A DNA stretch of 52,523 nucleotides from JAFDED01 sp964611635 (GTDB lineage: Bacteria > Desulfobacterota > JAFDED01), in NCBI GenBank assembly GCA_964611635.1, contig CAZTAS010000006.1:1-52523 (forward strand). Direction: 5' to 3'. The translations under genes and the position numbers were made by a program. Positions 33,586 to 43,188 of this stretch are shown here, in pieces (position 1 is the first letter of the stretch; the number at the start of each line of letters is the position of its first letter). The notes under the pieces are model-generated. The model did no database searches. It was not told the origin of the DNA and saw nothing but the letters and a program-made list of their open reading frames with translations.

Positions 33586-34703
33586 ATGCCAATGATCAAG
33601 TGTCGAAATGAGGGAAGGCTAGTGGAGGATATGCGTCATGATGGGCTGGATGTTCTGATTGTGTTCTTCAGGATGTTTTTTGCATCGGGGCATTCATCTC
33701 AATTCAGGAACTAATTCGGTACCGACTCTCCGCCTCTGGGATTGCGGTGGAGGGGAAAGATTTTCTCCTATCAGCGAAAAAAGAGAAAAGTATCGATCAA
33801 CGCTAGGCGTGGATCAGAGAGATAAGGGACTACGTGGAATTCCAGGGTCATGCTCTGGAAGACTTGATAGCCTTATTAAAGGAATAAGGCCTGGAAAGGG
33901 CCACCATAGGAGTGCAAAAACAATATCTCATGGCAGAGTACTGTGAGCAGATCCAAGATCTCCTTCCTGGAGCGTGACTTGTAGCATGCGATGAAGTTCT
34001 GGAACATGCCCGGGCAATAAAGAACCCGGAGCACATCTAGATCATACGGCAGGCTAACTGTGCGACAGAAAAGGCAGCCTCCAGGACTTTTCGAGAATCA
34101 CGGCCGGGTGAGACGGAGAAGTTGATTTCCATCCGCCTGGTTCAGAGTTTGCTTAAAGCCGGCACAGACATGGTTCTCTTCCTCATCTTGACCGTCACAG
34201 ATAATGCGCGGCATGCCCATCCAAATCCCAGAGACAAGATACTTGAACCGGATGATATCGTTCGTGTGAACGTGGGCGGACTCTTTCAAGGCCACGGCTC
34301 TGATATTGGTCGAATGAGAATTGTAGACGAACCCTCCCCGACTCAACGCGCGCATCATAGCATCCTCCGTGAAAGCCCGCGCGAAGTTGCCGCGGGCTTT
34401 AAGCCTGGTGTCTGCGCATCCGATATCTTTGAGAGCTGCGTTAAAGCGTACGCCAGTCGCGGCATTCGGTACTGACGTCCCCACATTGGCACTGGGTTGT
34501 CAATTCTGGGAGAACATGAGTTTCCTATGCTTCAACCTGATAACGAGACAATGCTGGAAGAAAACATGGTAATCTCGCTGGAGCCTATTTTTAATGACGA
34601 TATTGACCGTCGTTACACCTTAGAGTACATTATCCGTGTGGCTGAAAAACCTGAAATCTTAACTTCCGATACAGACATCACCGAGATGTATCGAGTTTGC
34701 TGA
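33586..34703 (+). pseudogene. Decayed M24 peptidase (middle copy)
   Basis: Pieces of an M24 protein can be followed in order across frames. They include MRHDGLDVLIVF near the N-terminus, a YVEFQ-like stretch, MAEYCEQIQDLLPG, PGETEKLISIRLVQ, then VRVNVGGLFQGHGSDIGRM, GIRY followed by a stop, RPHIG, and finally MLEENMVISLEPIFNDD to EMYRVC. Several stops and frameshifts interrupt it and the first Asp of the metal site is Asn (VNVGG). It resembles the intact copy at 34719, which begins 15 bases after it, more than the copy at 30796. Confidence 0.75.
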
Positions 34704-34718
34704 ACTGGGAGGCGAATT

Positions 34719-35846
34719 ATGGCACGACAAAAATTGTATGTAGATGAACTCTTGCGTAATCGGATGAAAGAAGCGGGCATGGCCGCTGCCATGGGTTGCT
34801 CCATAGATAACTTTTTCACCTTTGCTGGAGTTTACCTGCGCACTATAAATGTAATATGGGAGCGACTGGAAATCGTTCTTCTGGGCGCTGAGGGCGACGA
34901 TGTGATAGTAACGGCAAAGAACGAACTGCCTTTGGTCAAGAAGGAATCTTGGATAGAGGACATTAGGACTTACATAGAGTTCCGCCGCTCGCCCATAGAC
35001 CTGCTGGCCGAGGTGCTTCGAGAAAAAGGTTTGGACAAATCAAGAGTTGGGATAGAGAAACGATTTTTGATGGCCCACTATTATGAGGAATTAAAGAATC
35101 TTCTGCCTTTTATGGAGATTATTGACAGCAGCGACATGCTGGAAGAGGTGCGGGCCGTCCGCCTGCCTCATCATATTGAGATCATTGGTCGCGTTAACCG
35201 ACTTACCGAAGAGACAGTCTGGGCTGCATGGGGCCAGACACATCCAGGCGATACCGAAAGAGAGGTCTATTGGCGCATGGTCGCTGAATTGGGCAAACGC
35301 GGCGCAGGCGCGGTTCGTCATTGTACTCTGACAGCCGGAGACAATTCCCGTTTAACACACGTGCCGCCCAGCGACAAACCACTACTGCCCGGTGAGATAC
35401 TGCGCACTGATTACGGCGGCCTTTTCGATGGATACGGATCAGACATCGGTCGGATGGGCATTGTGGGAGATCCCAGCCCGGAGCAGGCCGAACTGTATAG
35501 CATCCACAGAGAGGTTCAGCGGAAAGTGATTTCTGCTATCAGGCCGGGTATTTGCGCTGCAGATCTTTATGGTGAATCTGTCCAGGGATATGCACAACAT
35601 GGAATCCAATACGACCGCCCGCATATTGGACACAGCATCTCCATCACTGGAGGACATGAGGAACCCATGATTCACCCTAACTCCCGCCGGATCATCGAAG
35701 AGAACATGGTTTTTGCCCTGGAGCCTATCATGCTTGATTCTGAAGGTCGACGTTATTCTGTGGAGGACGTGGTCTGGGTTCGAGCCGATGGTCCACAGAT
35801 CCTCACCACCGCCACGGACACCACTAATATGTTCGTAATTCGTTGA
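34719..35846 (+). CDS. M24 family metallopeptidase, copy 3
   Basis: A 375-residue protein with a creatinase N-domain and an M24 catalytic domain. Ligands are Asp in RTDYGG, Asp in GSDIGRM, His in IGHSIS, Glu in ALEPIM and Glu in SVEDVV, so the metal site is complete. It shares WIEDIRTYIEFRRSPIDLLAEVL with WIEDVRAYVEFKISPIELLADVL in copy 1, so the two are paralogues. A GGAGGCG ribosome-binding site precedes the ATG. It lies between the decayed copy and the permease genes. The likely substrate is a peptide or amide imported by the linked transporter. Confidence 0.87.
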   Translation: MARQKLYVDELLRNRMKEAGMAAAMGCSIDNFFTFAGVYLRTINVIWERLEIVLLGAEGDDVIVTAKNELPLVKKESWIEDIRTYIEFRRSPIDLLAEVLREKGLDKSRVGIEKRFLMAHYYEELKNLLPFMEIIDSSDMLEEVRAVRLPHHIEIIGRVNRLTEETVWAAWGQTHPGDTEREVYWRMVAELGKRGAGAVRHCTLTAGDNSRLTHVPPSDKPLLPGEILRTDYGGLFDGYGSDIGRMGIVGDPSPEQAELYSIHREVQRKVISAIRPGICAADLYGESVQGYAQHGIQYDRPHIGHSISITGGHEEPMIHPNSRRIIEENMVFALEPIMLDSEGRRYSVEDVVWVRADGPQILTTATDTTNMFVIR

Positions 35847-36029
35847 TATCGAATATGTTTAAAAAAATACGTATCGTCGAGCTCTTCAGAAGGAAGAAAT
35901 AATTTCGAAGAGAGTGCGGGGTTTAACACCTCGTACTTATTAACTATTTAAACATTAAAGACATATTCATAAATTTAATGGAAAATTACCCGTATTAGTT
36001 TGATAGGGCCATTATGAGGAATTCTCGAA

Positions 36030-36947
36030 ATGCTTGAATATATTGTGCGGAGGCTTTTGTTCATTCCATTTTCACTTTTATTGGTGACGTTAGTGGTCTT
36101 CATTATTCTCCGTGCCACGGGAGACCCGGTAGAAATCTATCTGGGCATAGAGAGCACCCCGGAACAGGTAGAGTTGCTGACAAAGCGGCTTCATCTCGAC
36201 AAGCCTCTTCCTGTTCAGTACCTGCTATTTCTTAAGGAAATAGTCAGCGGTGACTTCGGTGTTTCTTTGCGTTTCGGTGAACCGGCCCTTCCGCTGGTTC
36301 TCAGCAGGTTGAAGGCCACCATTCAACTCGTCTCCGTGGGCCTCACGTTGGCGGTAATAGTGGGTATTTTGGCTGGCATTGCCTGCGCGATCTGGAAGGA
36401 TGGCCCAATAGATTTTATCATATCCAGCCTTGCCGTGGCAGGGCAGTCCATCCCCAGTTTTTGGCTGGGCATCATGCTCATTTCAATTTTTGCACTAGAT
36501 CTCCATTGGCTACCCACTTCGGGCAAAGGAACATGGAAGCACCTCATCCTCCCAGCCATCACTCAGGCCACCTTTTTGCTCCCAACCTTTGTCCTGATAA
36601 CCCGCACCAATTTCCTGGACACCATGAGTGAGCAATTCGTGGTCACGGCCAAGTCCAAGGGGCTTCCGGAACGAATAGTATTGTTTAAACATGTCATGCG
36701 CAATGCTCTGAACCCAGTGGTGACTTTTCTGGGTCTTCAGGTCGGCCGGTTGATGGGCGGCTCAATCATCACCGAAACTATATTTGCCTGGCCGGGAGTA
36801 GGAAGGCTGGCGGTTGGCAGCATTTTCCAGCGGGATGTGCCTGTAGTGGAGGCAACAGTTTTTGTTATAAGCATTGCTATAATTATATCCAGCCTTATTG
36901 TAGATATTGCACATTCCCTTATAGATCCTCGAATACGAATAAGTTGA
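36030..36947 (+). CDS. dppB: ABC transporter permease, DppB type
   Basis: A 305-residue inner-membrane protein with about six hydrophobic spans. The start MLEYIVRRLLFIPFSLLLVTLVVF is typical of DppB/OppB, and the coupling-helix EAA motif appears as TAKSKGLPERIVLFKHVMRNALNPVVT. The segment GGSIITETIFAWPGVGRL is another DppB hallmark. It forms the translocation path with the permease encoded 13 bases downstream. The gene follows the third M24 gene by 183 bases. Confidence 0.92.
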   Translation: MLEYIVRRLLFIPFSLLLVTLVVFIILRATGDPVEIYLGIESTPEQVELLTKRLHLDKPLPVQYLLFLKEIVSGDFGVSLRFGEPALPLVLSRLKATIQLVSVGLTLAVIVGILAGIACAIWKDGPIDFIISSLAVAGQSIPSFWLGIMLISIFALDLHWLPTSGKGTWKHLILPAITQATFLLPTFVLITRTNFLDTMSEQFVVTAKSKGLPERIVLFKHVMRNALNPVVTFLGLQVGRLMGGSIITETIFAWPGVGRLAVGSIFQRDVPVVEATVFVISIAIIISSLIVDIAHSLIDPRIRIS

Positions 36948-36960
36948 CAGGGGTCAGCCA

Positions 36961-37812
36961 TTGCAAAGCAGGTTATTTAATAAGAATCTTAAAATAGCTT
37001 TGGGCGCCATATTGGTTATTTTCAATGTATTGATGGCCATTTTTGCCCCTTATCTCGCGCCCTATGACCCTTATCAGCAGGATCTTATGCATCGCCTTCA
37101 GCCACCAGTATGGTATAAGGAAGGATCATGGGATCATCTGTTCGGCACAGATAATTACGGGCGGGACCTGCTATCGCGGCTGATCTACGGATCGCGGATC
37201 TCAATGCTGGTGGGGCTCAGCGCCATGCTTTTTTCCGGGATATTGGGATCCATTCTAGGTATGATAGCGGGCTACATGGGTGGACGCACAGAGTTGGTCA
37301 TCATGAGAGTCGCCGATGCCCAGTTTGCTTTACCTAATATTCTTCTTGCCATTCTCATTGTGGCCTCAATTGGTGGGAGCACTTTGAACCTTATCTTGGT
37401 ACTTGGCATATCGGGATGGGTGATTTATGCCCGGGTGGCCTTTGGGCTGATGCGCTCATTCAAGGAGAGGGTGTTCGTACAGGCAGTCGTCGCTTTAGGA
37501 GCGCGAGACACATATATTATTTTCAAGCACATCCTTCCACACATGATTCCTGTCATTACTGTGGTGTCTACCCTTCAAGTAGCGCAAATGATATTGCGAG
37601 AGACAGCTCTCAGCTTCTTAGGACTGGGTGTTCCTCCCCCTATACCCACATGGGGCAATATGCTGGCAGAGGGACGCAACCGACTATGGGTTGCGCCTTG
37701 GATTGCTAATTACTCCGGCATAGCCATTATTCTTGTTGTCTGGGGAATAAATATGCTGGGAGATGGAATGCGAGAGCACCTTGATCCCAAAGCCAAAGAA
37801 GCACGTAAATAA
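36961..37812 (+). CDS. dppC: ABC transporter permease, DppC type
   Basis: A 283-residue membrane protein starting at TTG. After a short N-terminal span it shows the DppC motif FGTDNYGRDLLSRLIYGSRIS, then five more spans. The EAA-like loop reads VVALGARDTYIIFKHILPHMIPVI, and the C-terminus has NMLGDGMREHLDPK. With DppB it forms the channel of a peptide/nickel-type ABC importer. No ATPase gene (DppD/DppF) follows, so the energy-coupling subunits must be encoded elsewhere or shared. Confidence 0.92.
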   Translation: MQSRLFNKNLKIALGAILVIFNVLMAIFAPYLAPYDPYQQDLMHRLQPPVWYKEGSWDHLFGTDNYGRDLLSRLIYGSRISMLVGLSAMLFSGILGSILGMIAGYMGGRTELVIMRVADAQFALPNILLAILIVASIGGSTLNLILVLGISGWVIYARVAFGLMRSFKERVFVQAVVALGARDTYIIFKHILPHMIPVITVVSTLQVAQMILRETALSFLGLGVPPPIPTWGNMLAEGRNRLWVAPWIANYSGIAIILVVWGINMLGDGMREHLDPKAKEARK

Positions 37813-37892
37813 TTACCAGCAGGTAGCTCTGAGAATCTGTTGAACCCTTTTTAGCTAACTTCGGCTTAGAAGAGGAAAAATTGCGCCATTAG

Positions 37893-37920
37893 GTTGGGCA
37901 AGAGAACCTTGCTACCCAAC
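37893..37920 (+). other. Hairpin after the permease genes
   Basis: GTTGGG pairs with CCCAAC and CAAG with CTTG, leaving a three-base bulge. It lies about 80 bases after dppC and has no T tract, so termination is only possible. It may separate the transporter transcript from the secreted-protein gene at 38011. Confidence 0.35.
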
Positions 37921-38010
37921 AAAGGGGCTTGACAAAGAGACCCATTTATAATCAAATAGGGAGAACCATTTATTCTTATAATCGGCGAAAAGCAGAGGAA
38001 GAGTCAGCTT

Positions 38011-40290
38011 ATGATTAATCGGAGGAAACCCCGCGCTTTTTTGGGTGCGTGGCTGCCCCGCCCCTGCAGGTGTATTGCCGCCGCCTTTTTACTGCTTATT
38101 ATCGCGGCAAGCCCGGAGGCGAAGGCGGATCTACATGGTTATCCGGTTCTTCGGGAGAATGCCGCCACCGGCTCTCTTGAGGGAATCATCACTGACGCGT
38201 TCACTCAAGAGCCCATCATGGGGGTCATCATTACTCTTGAACCCGGGGATCTGGCCACTTTCACTTTCGGCGACGGCCGCTACCGCTTCAGCGAGCTGAG
38301 GCAGGGCACATATAGTATAACGGTTAATGCGGAGGGATACTTGACCTTTTTCTCCACCGTGCAGGTCTGGTCCGGTCAGACTACCGGGCTGAACATCGCC
38401 TTGACACCCCTGGAAGCAGGCGGGAGGATCCAAGGGACAGTGATTGATTACCAGACAGGGCTTGGAGTGGAAGGTGCGCGCATCGACGTGGAGCCCGGGG
38501 AACGGGTTGCCTATACCGACTCCTCTGGGCGGTATATTATTTCCATGCTGGAACCCGGAACGTACACTATGACCGTGAGCCACTCGGACTACTTTTCAAT
38601 CCCCAGGGCCCGCGTGTCGCTGTCCGCCGGGGAGATCCGAGAGGAGAATTTTATCCTCTTCCGTGAAGTGGGAAGGATAGCGGGCCGTGTTAGGGACGCC
38701 GAGACCCACAAGCGCGTGGGAAGAGCCACTGTGCGAAGTGAGAACGGGCAGCTCTCAACAACCACATCGGCTGGAGGTATCTACCTTCTGAGAGATGTAC
38801 CCGCCGGGATTTATACTTTGATATTCGAGGCCTCCAACTACCGCTCCGTCCGTCGGACGAACGTACGGGTTGAATCCTCCGGCAGTGTGTTAGTGAACGC
38901 TGAAATGGAACCCACTCGTCCCCAGGTGTTAGAGGCGATGGCCGACCCCGAGGAGATCCTCATCCCTGAGATAACCTTGCCCCCCGATGATCCAGCGTTT
39001 TCCATCCTGCTGACGGCCAGCGTTGAAGATCCTGATGGGCCGGAGGATATTCTTCATGTCCTCGTTGACCTCACGCCCATAGGTGGGTTTCGGGCGCAGC
39101 GTATGTACGACAACGGCACCCACGGGGATCAGAGGGCAGGCGACGGCGTATACAGTGTGCGCACCACGGCCGCACCCGATACGCCCGTGGGGGAAATGGC
39201 TTTTACAGTGACAGCCACCGACACCAACGGGGCCCGGGGTCAAGCTGAAATCTCTGCCCATGCTTACCTGAGCCGGCAAAAAACACTGCTGCCGCTGCAG
39301 GTTGATGTCTATACCTTTCGGAACAGGATTCCAAGACAGACGCTGATCATCTCGTATCAGCTTCTGATCGCTGGTGATAACACCCCGGCGTCCAAAGAAA
39401 CCGGTCCTCGAGCCTTTCCTGATACTGCTCGGCTAAAAGGGAGAGCGCAACCACAGTGGGATACTCCTTCCGCGGCCTGGCGCCAGGAGGCCTGTGTTAC
39501 AACCATCGAGATCGAGAGCCCGGACGGCACCGTAATGGGTCCGTTTTCGCTCACTGACGCCCTCGCCGAAACGGAGATTTCCGATGCAGACACCGGGCAG
39601 TGGACTTACCGGGTCACCACCATGTGTCCAGAGCCCCAATCATATGCCAGTTCGGCTAGGGGCTCAGGAACTGGACTAATCGTGGGAATGGTGCGCGACA
39701 GCGTCCAGCAAACCGGTATCGACAGCGCCCTCATGCAGTCCGACCTAGGGTCAACAGCCCTCACCACAGAAGGACGCTTTCTCATGATCGTCCCGGCCGG
39801 AGTAGTGAATCTTCAGGCCTCGGCCTTAAGTTATGCTGATACAACGGCCAGTGGCATCACAGTTCTGAGCGGCGAGACCAAGGAAGTGGACATGGACATG
39901 GTCCCCCTGATGATCATGTCCGCGGATCAATCCACATACATCGCCGGCAGCACCCTGGGATTCAACATTCAGTTCTTCAACCCTGGTAGTACCCAGCAGG
40001 TGGACGCCTACTTCTTGATCTTGCTGCCAGACGGGCAGACCATAATCACATTTGATGAGAATATTGTCCCCTGCGTGCACACTCTCAATGATGGTACACC
40101 CCTGGAGCCTGTGGGACTCAATATTCCTTTCACTACCATAAGCATACCGGCTGACGATTTCTACACCTTCACCGGTGTTGAGCCCCCAGGAGAATATGCC
40201 ATCTACATTATCCTGACAGACCCCGGCGGCCATGCAGAGAACGCGGAAGAATGGGTAGCCTGGACTGAATATAGATTTGTTTACCAGTGA
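38011..40290 (+). CDS. Secreted modular protein with three carboxypeptidase-regulatory-like repeats
   Basis: A 759-residue exported protein. The signal peptide has an RRKPR-type basic start, a hydrophobic stretch and a cleavage site near AKA. Three beta-sandwich repeats follow: about 55-135 (GIITDAFTQEPIMGVIITL), 137-217 (GTVIDYQTGLGVEGARIDV) and 221-300 (GRVRDAETHKRVGRATVRS). Each ends with a GxY-x-x-x-x-x-x-GTY/IYT turn. An Ig-like domain, a GSGTG-type repeat and a final domain with VDAYFLILLPDG follow. The last 400 residues match the architecture of the protein at 12248-14338. No catalytic residues are evident; surface scaffold or adhesion is an inference. Confidence 0.75.
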   Translation: MINRRKPRAFLGAWLPRPCRCIAAAFLLLIIAASPEAKADLHGYPVLRENAATGSLEGIITDAFTQEPIMGVIITLEPGDLATFTFGDGRYRFSELRQGTYSITVNAEGYLTFFSTVQVWSGQTTGLNIALTPLEAGGRIQGTVIDYQTGLGVEGARIDVEPGERVAYTDSSGRYIISMLEPGTYTMTVSHSDYFSIPRARVSLSAGEIREENFILFREVGRIAGRVRDAETHKRVGRATVRSENGQLSTTTSAGGIYLLRDVPAGIYTLIFEASNYRSVRRTNVRVESSGSVLVNAEMEPTRPQVLEAMADPEEILIPEITLPPDDPAFSILLTASVEDPDGPEDILHVLVDLTPIGGFRAQRMYDNGTHGDQRAGDGVYSVRTTAAPDTPVGEMAFTVTATDTNGARGQAEISAHAYLSRQKTLLPLQVDVYTFRNRIPRQTLIISYQLLIAGDNTPASKETGPRAFPDTARLKGRAQPQWDTPSAAWRQEACVTTIEIESPDGTVMGPFSLTDALAETEISDADTGQWTYRVTTMCPEPQSYASSARGSGTGLIVGMVRDSVQQTGIDSALMQSDLGSTALTTEGRFLMIVPAGVVNLQASALSYADTTASGITVLSGETKEVDMDMVPLMIMSADQSTYIAGSTLGFNIQFFNPGSTQQVDAYFLILLPDGQTIITFDENIVPCVHTLNDGTPLEPVGLNIPFTTISIPADDFYTFTGVEPPGEYAIYIILTDPGGHAENAEEWVAWTEYRFVYQ

Positions 40291-40333
40291 GCATATAATT
40301 AAAGCTTTTAAGCCGAGTTTTTCGGCAAAGGCC

Positions 40334-40760
40334 TTAAAGTAAAATCATTTTTTCTTTTAATCTCATGAGTTTTGGATAATCCAGGGGTTCCAGAAGCTCA
40401 TCCATTCTGTCCACCAGTTTCCTGAGGCGTAGCAGTTTTACATCCATTACTTGCGGCTTATGCTTCCAGAAGGCATTTCATTTCGAAGAGATCATGAAGA
40501 TCCTCCGAGGAGAAGCGCACAACCTCCCTGCCACGATGGGTTTTGCGAACAAGTTGCAACTCTTCCAGTCGGATCAACGCCTCCCTTACAGGGGCTCTAC
40601 TTACACCCAGTTGTTGTGCAAGCACAGCCTCACTCAGCCTCTCTCAAGGAAGAATTTTGCCGGTAATGATGGACTTTTGTAGTAAATCTAGCATCTGATC
40701 GATGATAGTATTTCGATTTATATCCAGCTTTAATTTCAACTTATTTCTCTTAATTGGCAT
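40334..40760 (-). pseudogene. Decayed GntR-family regulator (FadR/FCD type)
   Basis: From the ATG at 40760 the frame runs through IDQMLDLLQKSIITGKILP and then hits TGA where the family has Gly (LPGERLSE). It resumes in the same frame with ERLSEAVLAQQLGVSRAPVREALIRLEELQLV, the winged-helix DNA-binding signature of GntR proteins. After FSSEDLHDLFEMKCLLEA it stops. A short remnant of the C-terminal domain (LLRLRKLVDRMDELLEPLDYPKLMRLK) appears in another frame. Most of the ligand-binding FCD domain is gone. It lies divergently upstream of the kor operon, which it may once have controlled. Confidence 0.75.
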
Positions 40761-41181
40761 ACTAATATACTTGAATTCTGATACACATTTTCCTGTCAAT
40801 GACCAAATGTCTTGTCAAGAAATTTTTTTCTTTATTTTCTCTCCAAAATCCCTGATTATTTACGGATAACAGTTGATTATTGATTGCGGAAAAAGTTTCT
40901 CATGGAGATTTTAAGTGTTTCTTAATCTAGTAAATATGATATAAAAATTAATGTGAGTGCTTTCTTTATGTACTTTTACATGATTTCTTTTCTCTGTGGG
41001 AAAAATTATGGGTTTGAGATGTCCCAGCCGCTGCTTGGCCTGCAAGGCCCTGTGAGCTGAGTTCGCCGCATTGTATAGGAGAAACCGATAAAGGAGGCTG
41101 GCAGAGCCTTTTTGGACGTTAAACAACCCAACCGTCGTGAAAGCAATCAAATATTACACAAAATAGGGAGGATTTTTTATT
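40761..41181. other. Gap between GntR remnant and korA
   Basis: About 420 bases, AT-rich, with no supported gene; a 79-codon minus-strand ORF (40911-41150) has no family resemblance. The kor promoter should be here. The last 15 bases contain a good GGGAGGA ribosome-binding site for korA. Confidence 0.4.
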
Positions 41182-42312
41182 TTGAACCAGGAAGATATTG
41201 TCATCGTTCAGGGAAATGAGGCCTGTGTGCGGGGGGCCATCAGAGCTGGATGTCGCTTTTTCGCGGGTTACCCAATTACCCCGGCCTCTGAGATCGCAGA
41301 GTTGATGTCAGTTGAGCTTCCCAAAAATCAAGGTGTATTCATCCAGATGGAGGATGAGATTGCCTCGATAAACACGGTTATAGGGGCAGCCTGGGGTGGC
41401 TTGAAGGCCTGCACCGCCACTTCGGGACCGGGTTTCTCCCTCATGCAGGAAGGGATTGGATATGCTGCCCTCACCGAAACGCCCTGTGTGATAATCAACG
41501 TTCAGAGAGGAGGGCCAGCCACGGGCCAGCCGACTCTTTCCGCTCAACAGGATGTGATGCAGGCAAAATATGGTGCTCATGGTGATTATGAAATTATTGT
41601 CCTCTGTCCCTCATCGGTGCAAGAGGCATTTGAGCTGACTATAAAAGCTTTTAACCTATCCGAGCAATACCGTGTTCCCACGATCATTCTATCTGACGAG
41701 ATTGTCGGCCACACCAGGGAAAAACTGCGCATTCCCTCAAGGGTCAAGGTCCTGGCTCGTCGAAAGCCGAAGGCATCTCCTAACGGATATAAGCCCTATA
41801 AAGCCTTTAAATCAGGACTTCTGGATGGAATGCCCTCGTTTGGTCAGGGATACAATGTCTTAATTGATGGACAGCTTCACGATGAGCGAGGGATAAGAGC
41901 AGGACATGACCCGATAACAAGTGGAAAACTTGTAGAGAGGATATGCAGGAAGATCACCGATCACTCCTCAGAGCTGGTGGATGTGGAGACATACTTTACT
42001 GAGAATGCGCAAACGATAGTGATCACCTATGGGAGCGTGGCCAGGTCCGCGTTTCATGCAGTAAAAATGGCAAGGAAGCGAGAGTTGAAGGTCGGATTCC
42101 TCAAGATAAAAATCCTTTGGCCCTTTCCGGAAGAAGAGGTTAAAAAAGCCATCCGAAAAGCAGAGAAAATTCTGATACCCGAGATGAACATCGGCAAAAT
42201 GTGCCGCGAGCTACAGCGAATCTCTAAGGGAAACCAGGAGGTCATATCTCTGCCGAAGCTTGGCGGCACTATGCACACCCCCCATGATATTTTTAAAGCC
42301 ATAAAGGGTTAG
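41182..42312 (+). CDS. korA: 2-oxoacid:ferredoxin oxidoreductase alpha subunit
   Basis: A 376-residue protein starting at TTG, eight bases after GGGAGGA. It has the pyrimidine-binding fold of the KorA/VorB/PorA family: GNEACVRGAIRAGCRFFAGYPITPASEIAE at the start, ATSGPGFSLMQEG near 86 and RGGPATGQPT near 110. The C-terminus has TYGSVARSA and LWPFPEE, the transketolase-C-like part. It oxidises a 2-oxoacid with CoA to acyl-CoA and CO2, reducing ferredoxin, or runs in the carboxylating direction. The gene set and size match 2-oxoglutarate or branched-chain 2-oxoacid enzymes; the substrate cannot be fixed from sequence. Confidence 0.93.
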   Translation: MNQEDIVIVQGNEACVRGAIRAGCRFFAGYPITPASEIAELMSVELPKNQGVFIQMEDEIASINTVIGAAWGGLKACTATSGPGFSLMQEGIGYAALTETPCVIINVQRGGPATGQPTLSAQQDVMQAKYGAHGDYEIIVLCPSSVQEAFELTIKAFNLSEQYRVPTIILSDEIVGHTREKLRIPSRVKVLARRKPKASPNGYKPYKAFKSGLLDGMPSFGQGYNVLIDGQLHDERGIRAGHDPITSGKLVERICRKITDHSSELVDVETYFTENAQTIVITYGSVARSAFHAVKMARKRELKVGFLKIKILWPFPEEEVKKAIRKAEKILIPEMNIGKMCRELQRISKGNQEVISLPKLGGTMHTPHDIFKAIKG

Positions 42313-42369
42313 AAAATTGCCTTTTATAAAGCAAAAATGATAAACGCTGCTTAAGGAGATAGTGAAAGG

Positions 42370-43188
42370 ATGAATCCAATTGCCGAAAAATATCTGAGAA
42401 AAAGTGCCCTTCCCTTTATCTTTTGCCCTGGGTGTGGGAATGGCACGGTTATCAATGCCTTTTTAAGATCGATCGATGAATTGGGGAGCATGAATGAGCT
42501 TTCCCTGGTTGGTGGAATCGGGTGTTCGAGCTGGTCTCCGGTCTATATCGATACAGATGTCCTGCACACGCTTCACGGCAGAACCATTCCTGTGGCCACC
42601 GGGCTGAAGCTCTCCAACCCCACGCGCAAGGTGGTGGTATTCACGGGGGATGGGGATTGCGTTGGCATCGGCGGGAATCATTTTTTACACGGGGCGAGAA
42701 GAAACATCGACATCACGGTCATCATGATGGACAACCAGGTTTACGGCATGACCGGTGGCCAAGTGGCTCCTACAACCCAGGCAGATGCGAGGACTCAAAC
42801 CTCCCCTTACGGAAATCCGGAGCGGCCCATCGATGCGTGTGCTGTGGCGGTGAGCAGCGGAGCGACCTATGTGGCGCGCTGGAGCAGTGCTCACCCGAGG
42901 GAGCTGCTTAAGTCGATCAAAGAGGCGATAATTCACAAGGGCTTCTCCTTCATCGATGTGCTCGTGCAATGCCCCACACAGGCGGGTCGCTATATGCATG
43001 GAACCAGTGATCCCGCAAAATTATTACGGATGATCAAAAATATTTCGGTTCCTATCCCAAAAGCTAAAAAAATGTCTCGGGAAGAATTAAAAGGTAAATT
43101 TATTATGGGAAAGATACACGAAGACAACAATCAGCCTGAGTTATCAGACAGGATCTATGCATTGATGGAGAAAGGGAAAGGACATTGA
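42370..43188 (+). CDS. korB: 2-oxoacid:ferredoxin oxidoreductase beta subunit (TPP-binding)
   Basis: A 272-residue protein with the thiamine diphosphate site GDGDCVGIGGNHFLHGARRN (about 98-117) and DNQVYGMTGGQ after it. A cluster-binding CPGCGNG lies near 20, and C50 in GIGCSS is the usual further ligand. It pairs with KorA to form the active site. An AGGAGAT ribosome-binding site precedes the ATG. Its stop overlaps the TTG start of the ferredoxin-like subunit gene. Confidence 0.94.
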   Translation: MNPIAEKYLRKSALPFIFCPGCGNGTVINAFLRSIDELGSMNELSLVGGIGCSSWSPVYIDTDVLHTLHGRTIPVATGLKLSNPTRKVVVFTGDGDCVGIGGNHFLHGARRNIDITVIMMDNQVYGMTGGQVAPTTQADARTQTSPYGNPERPIDACAVAVSSGATYVARWSSAHPRELLKSIKEAIIHKGFSFIDVLVQCPTQAGRYMHGTSDPAKLLRMIKNISVPIPKAKKMSREELKGKFIMGKIHEDNNQPELSDRIYALMEKGKGH

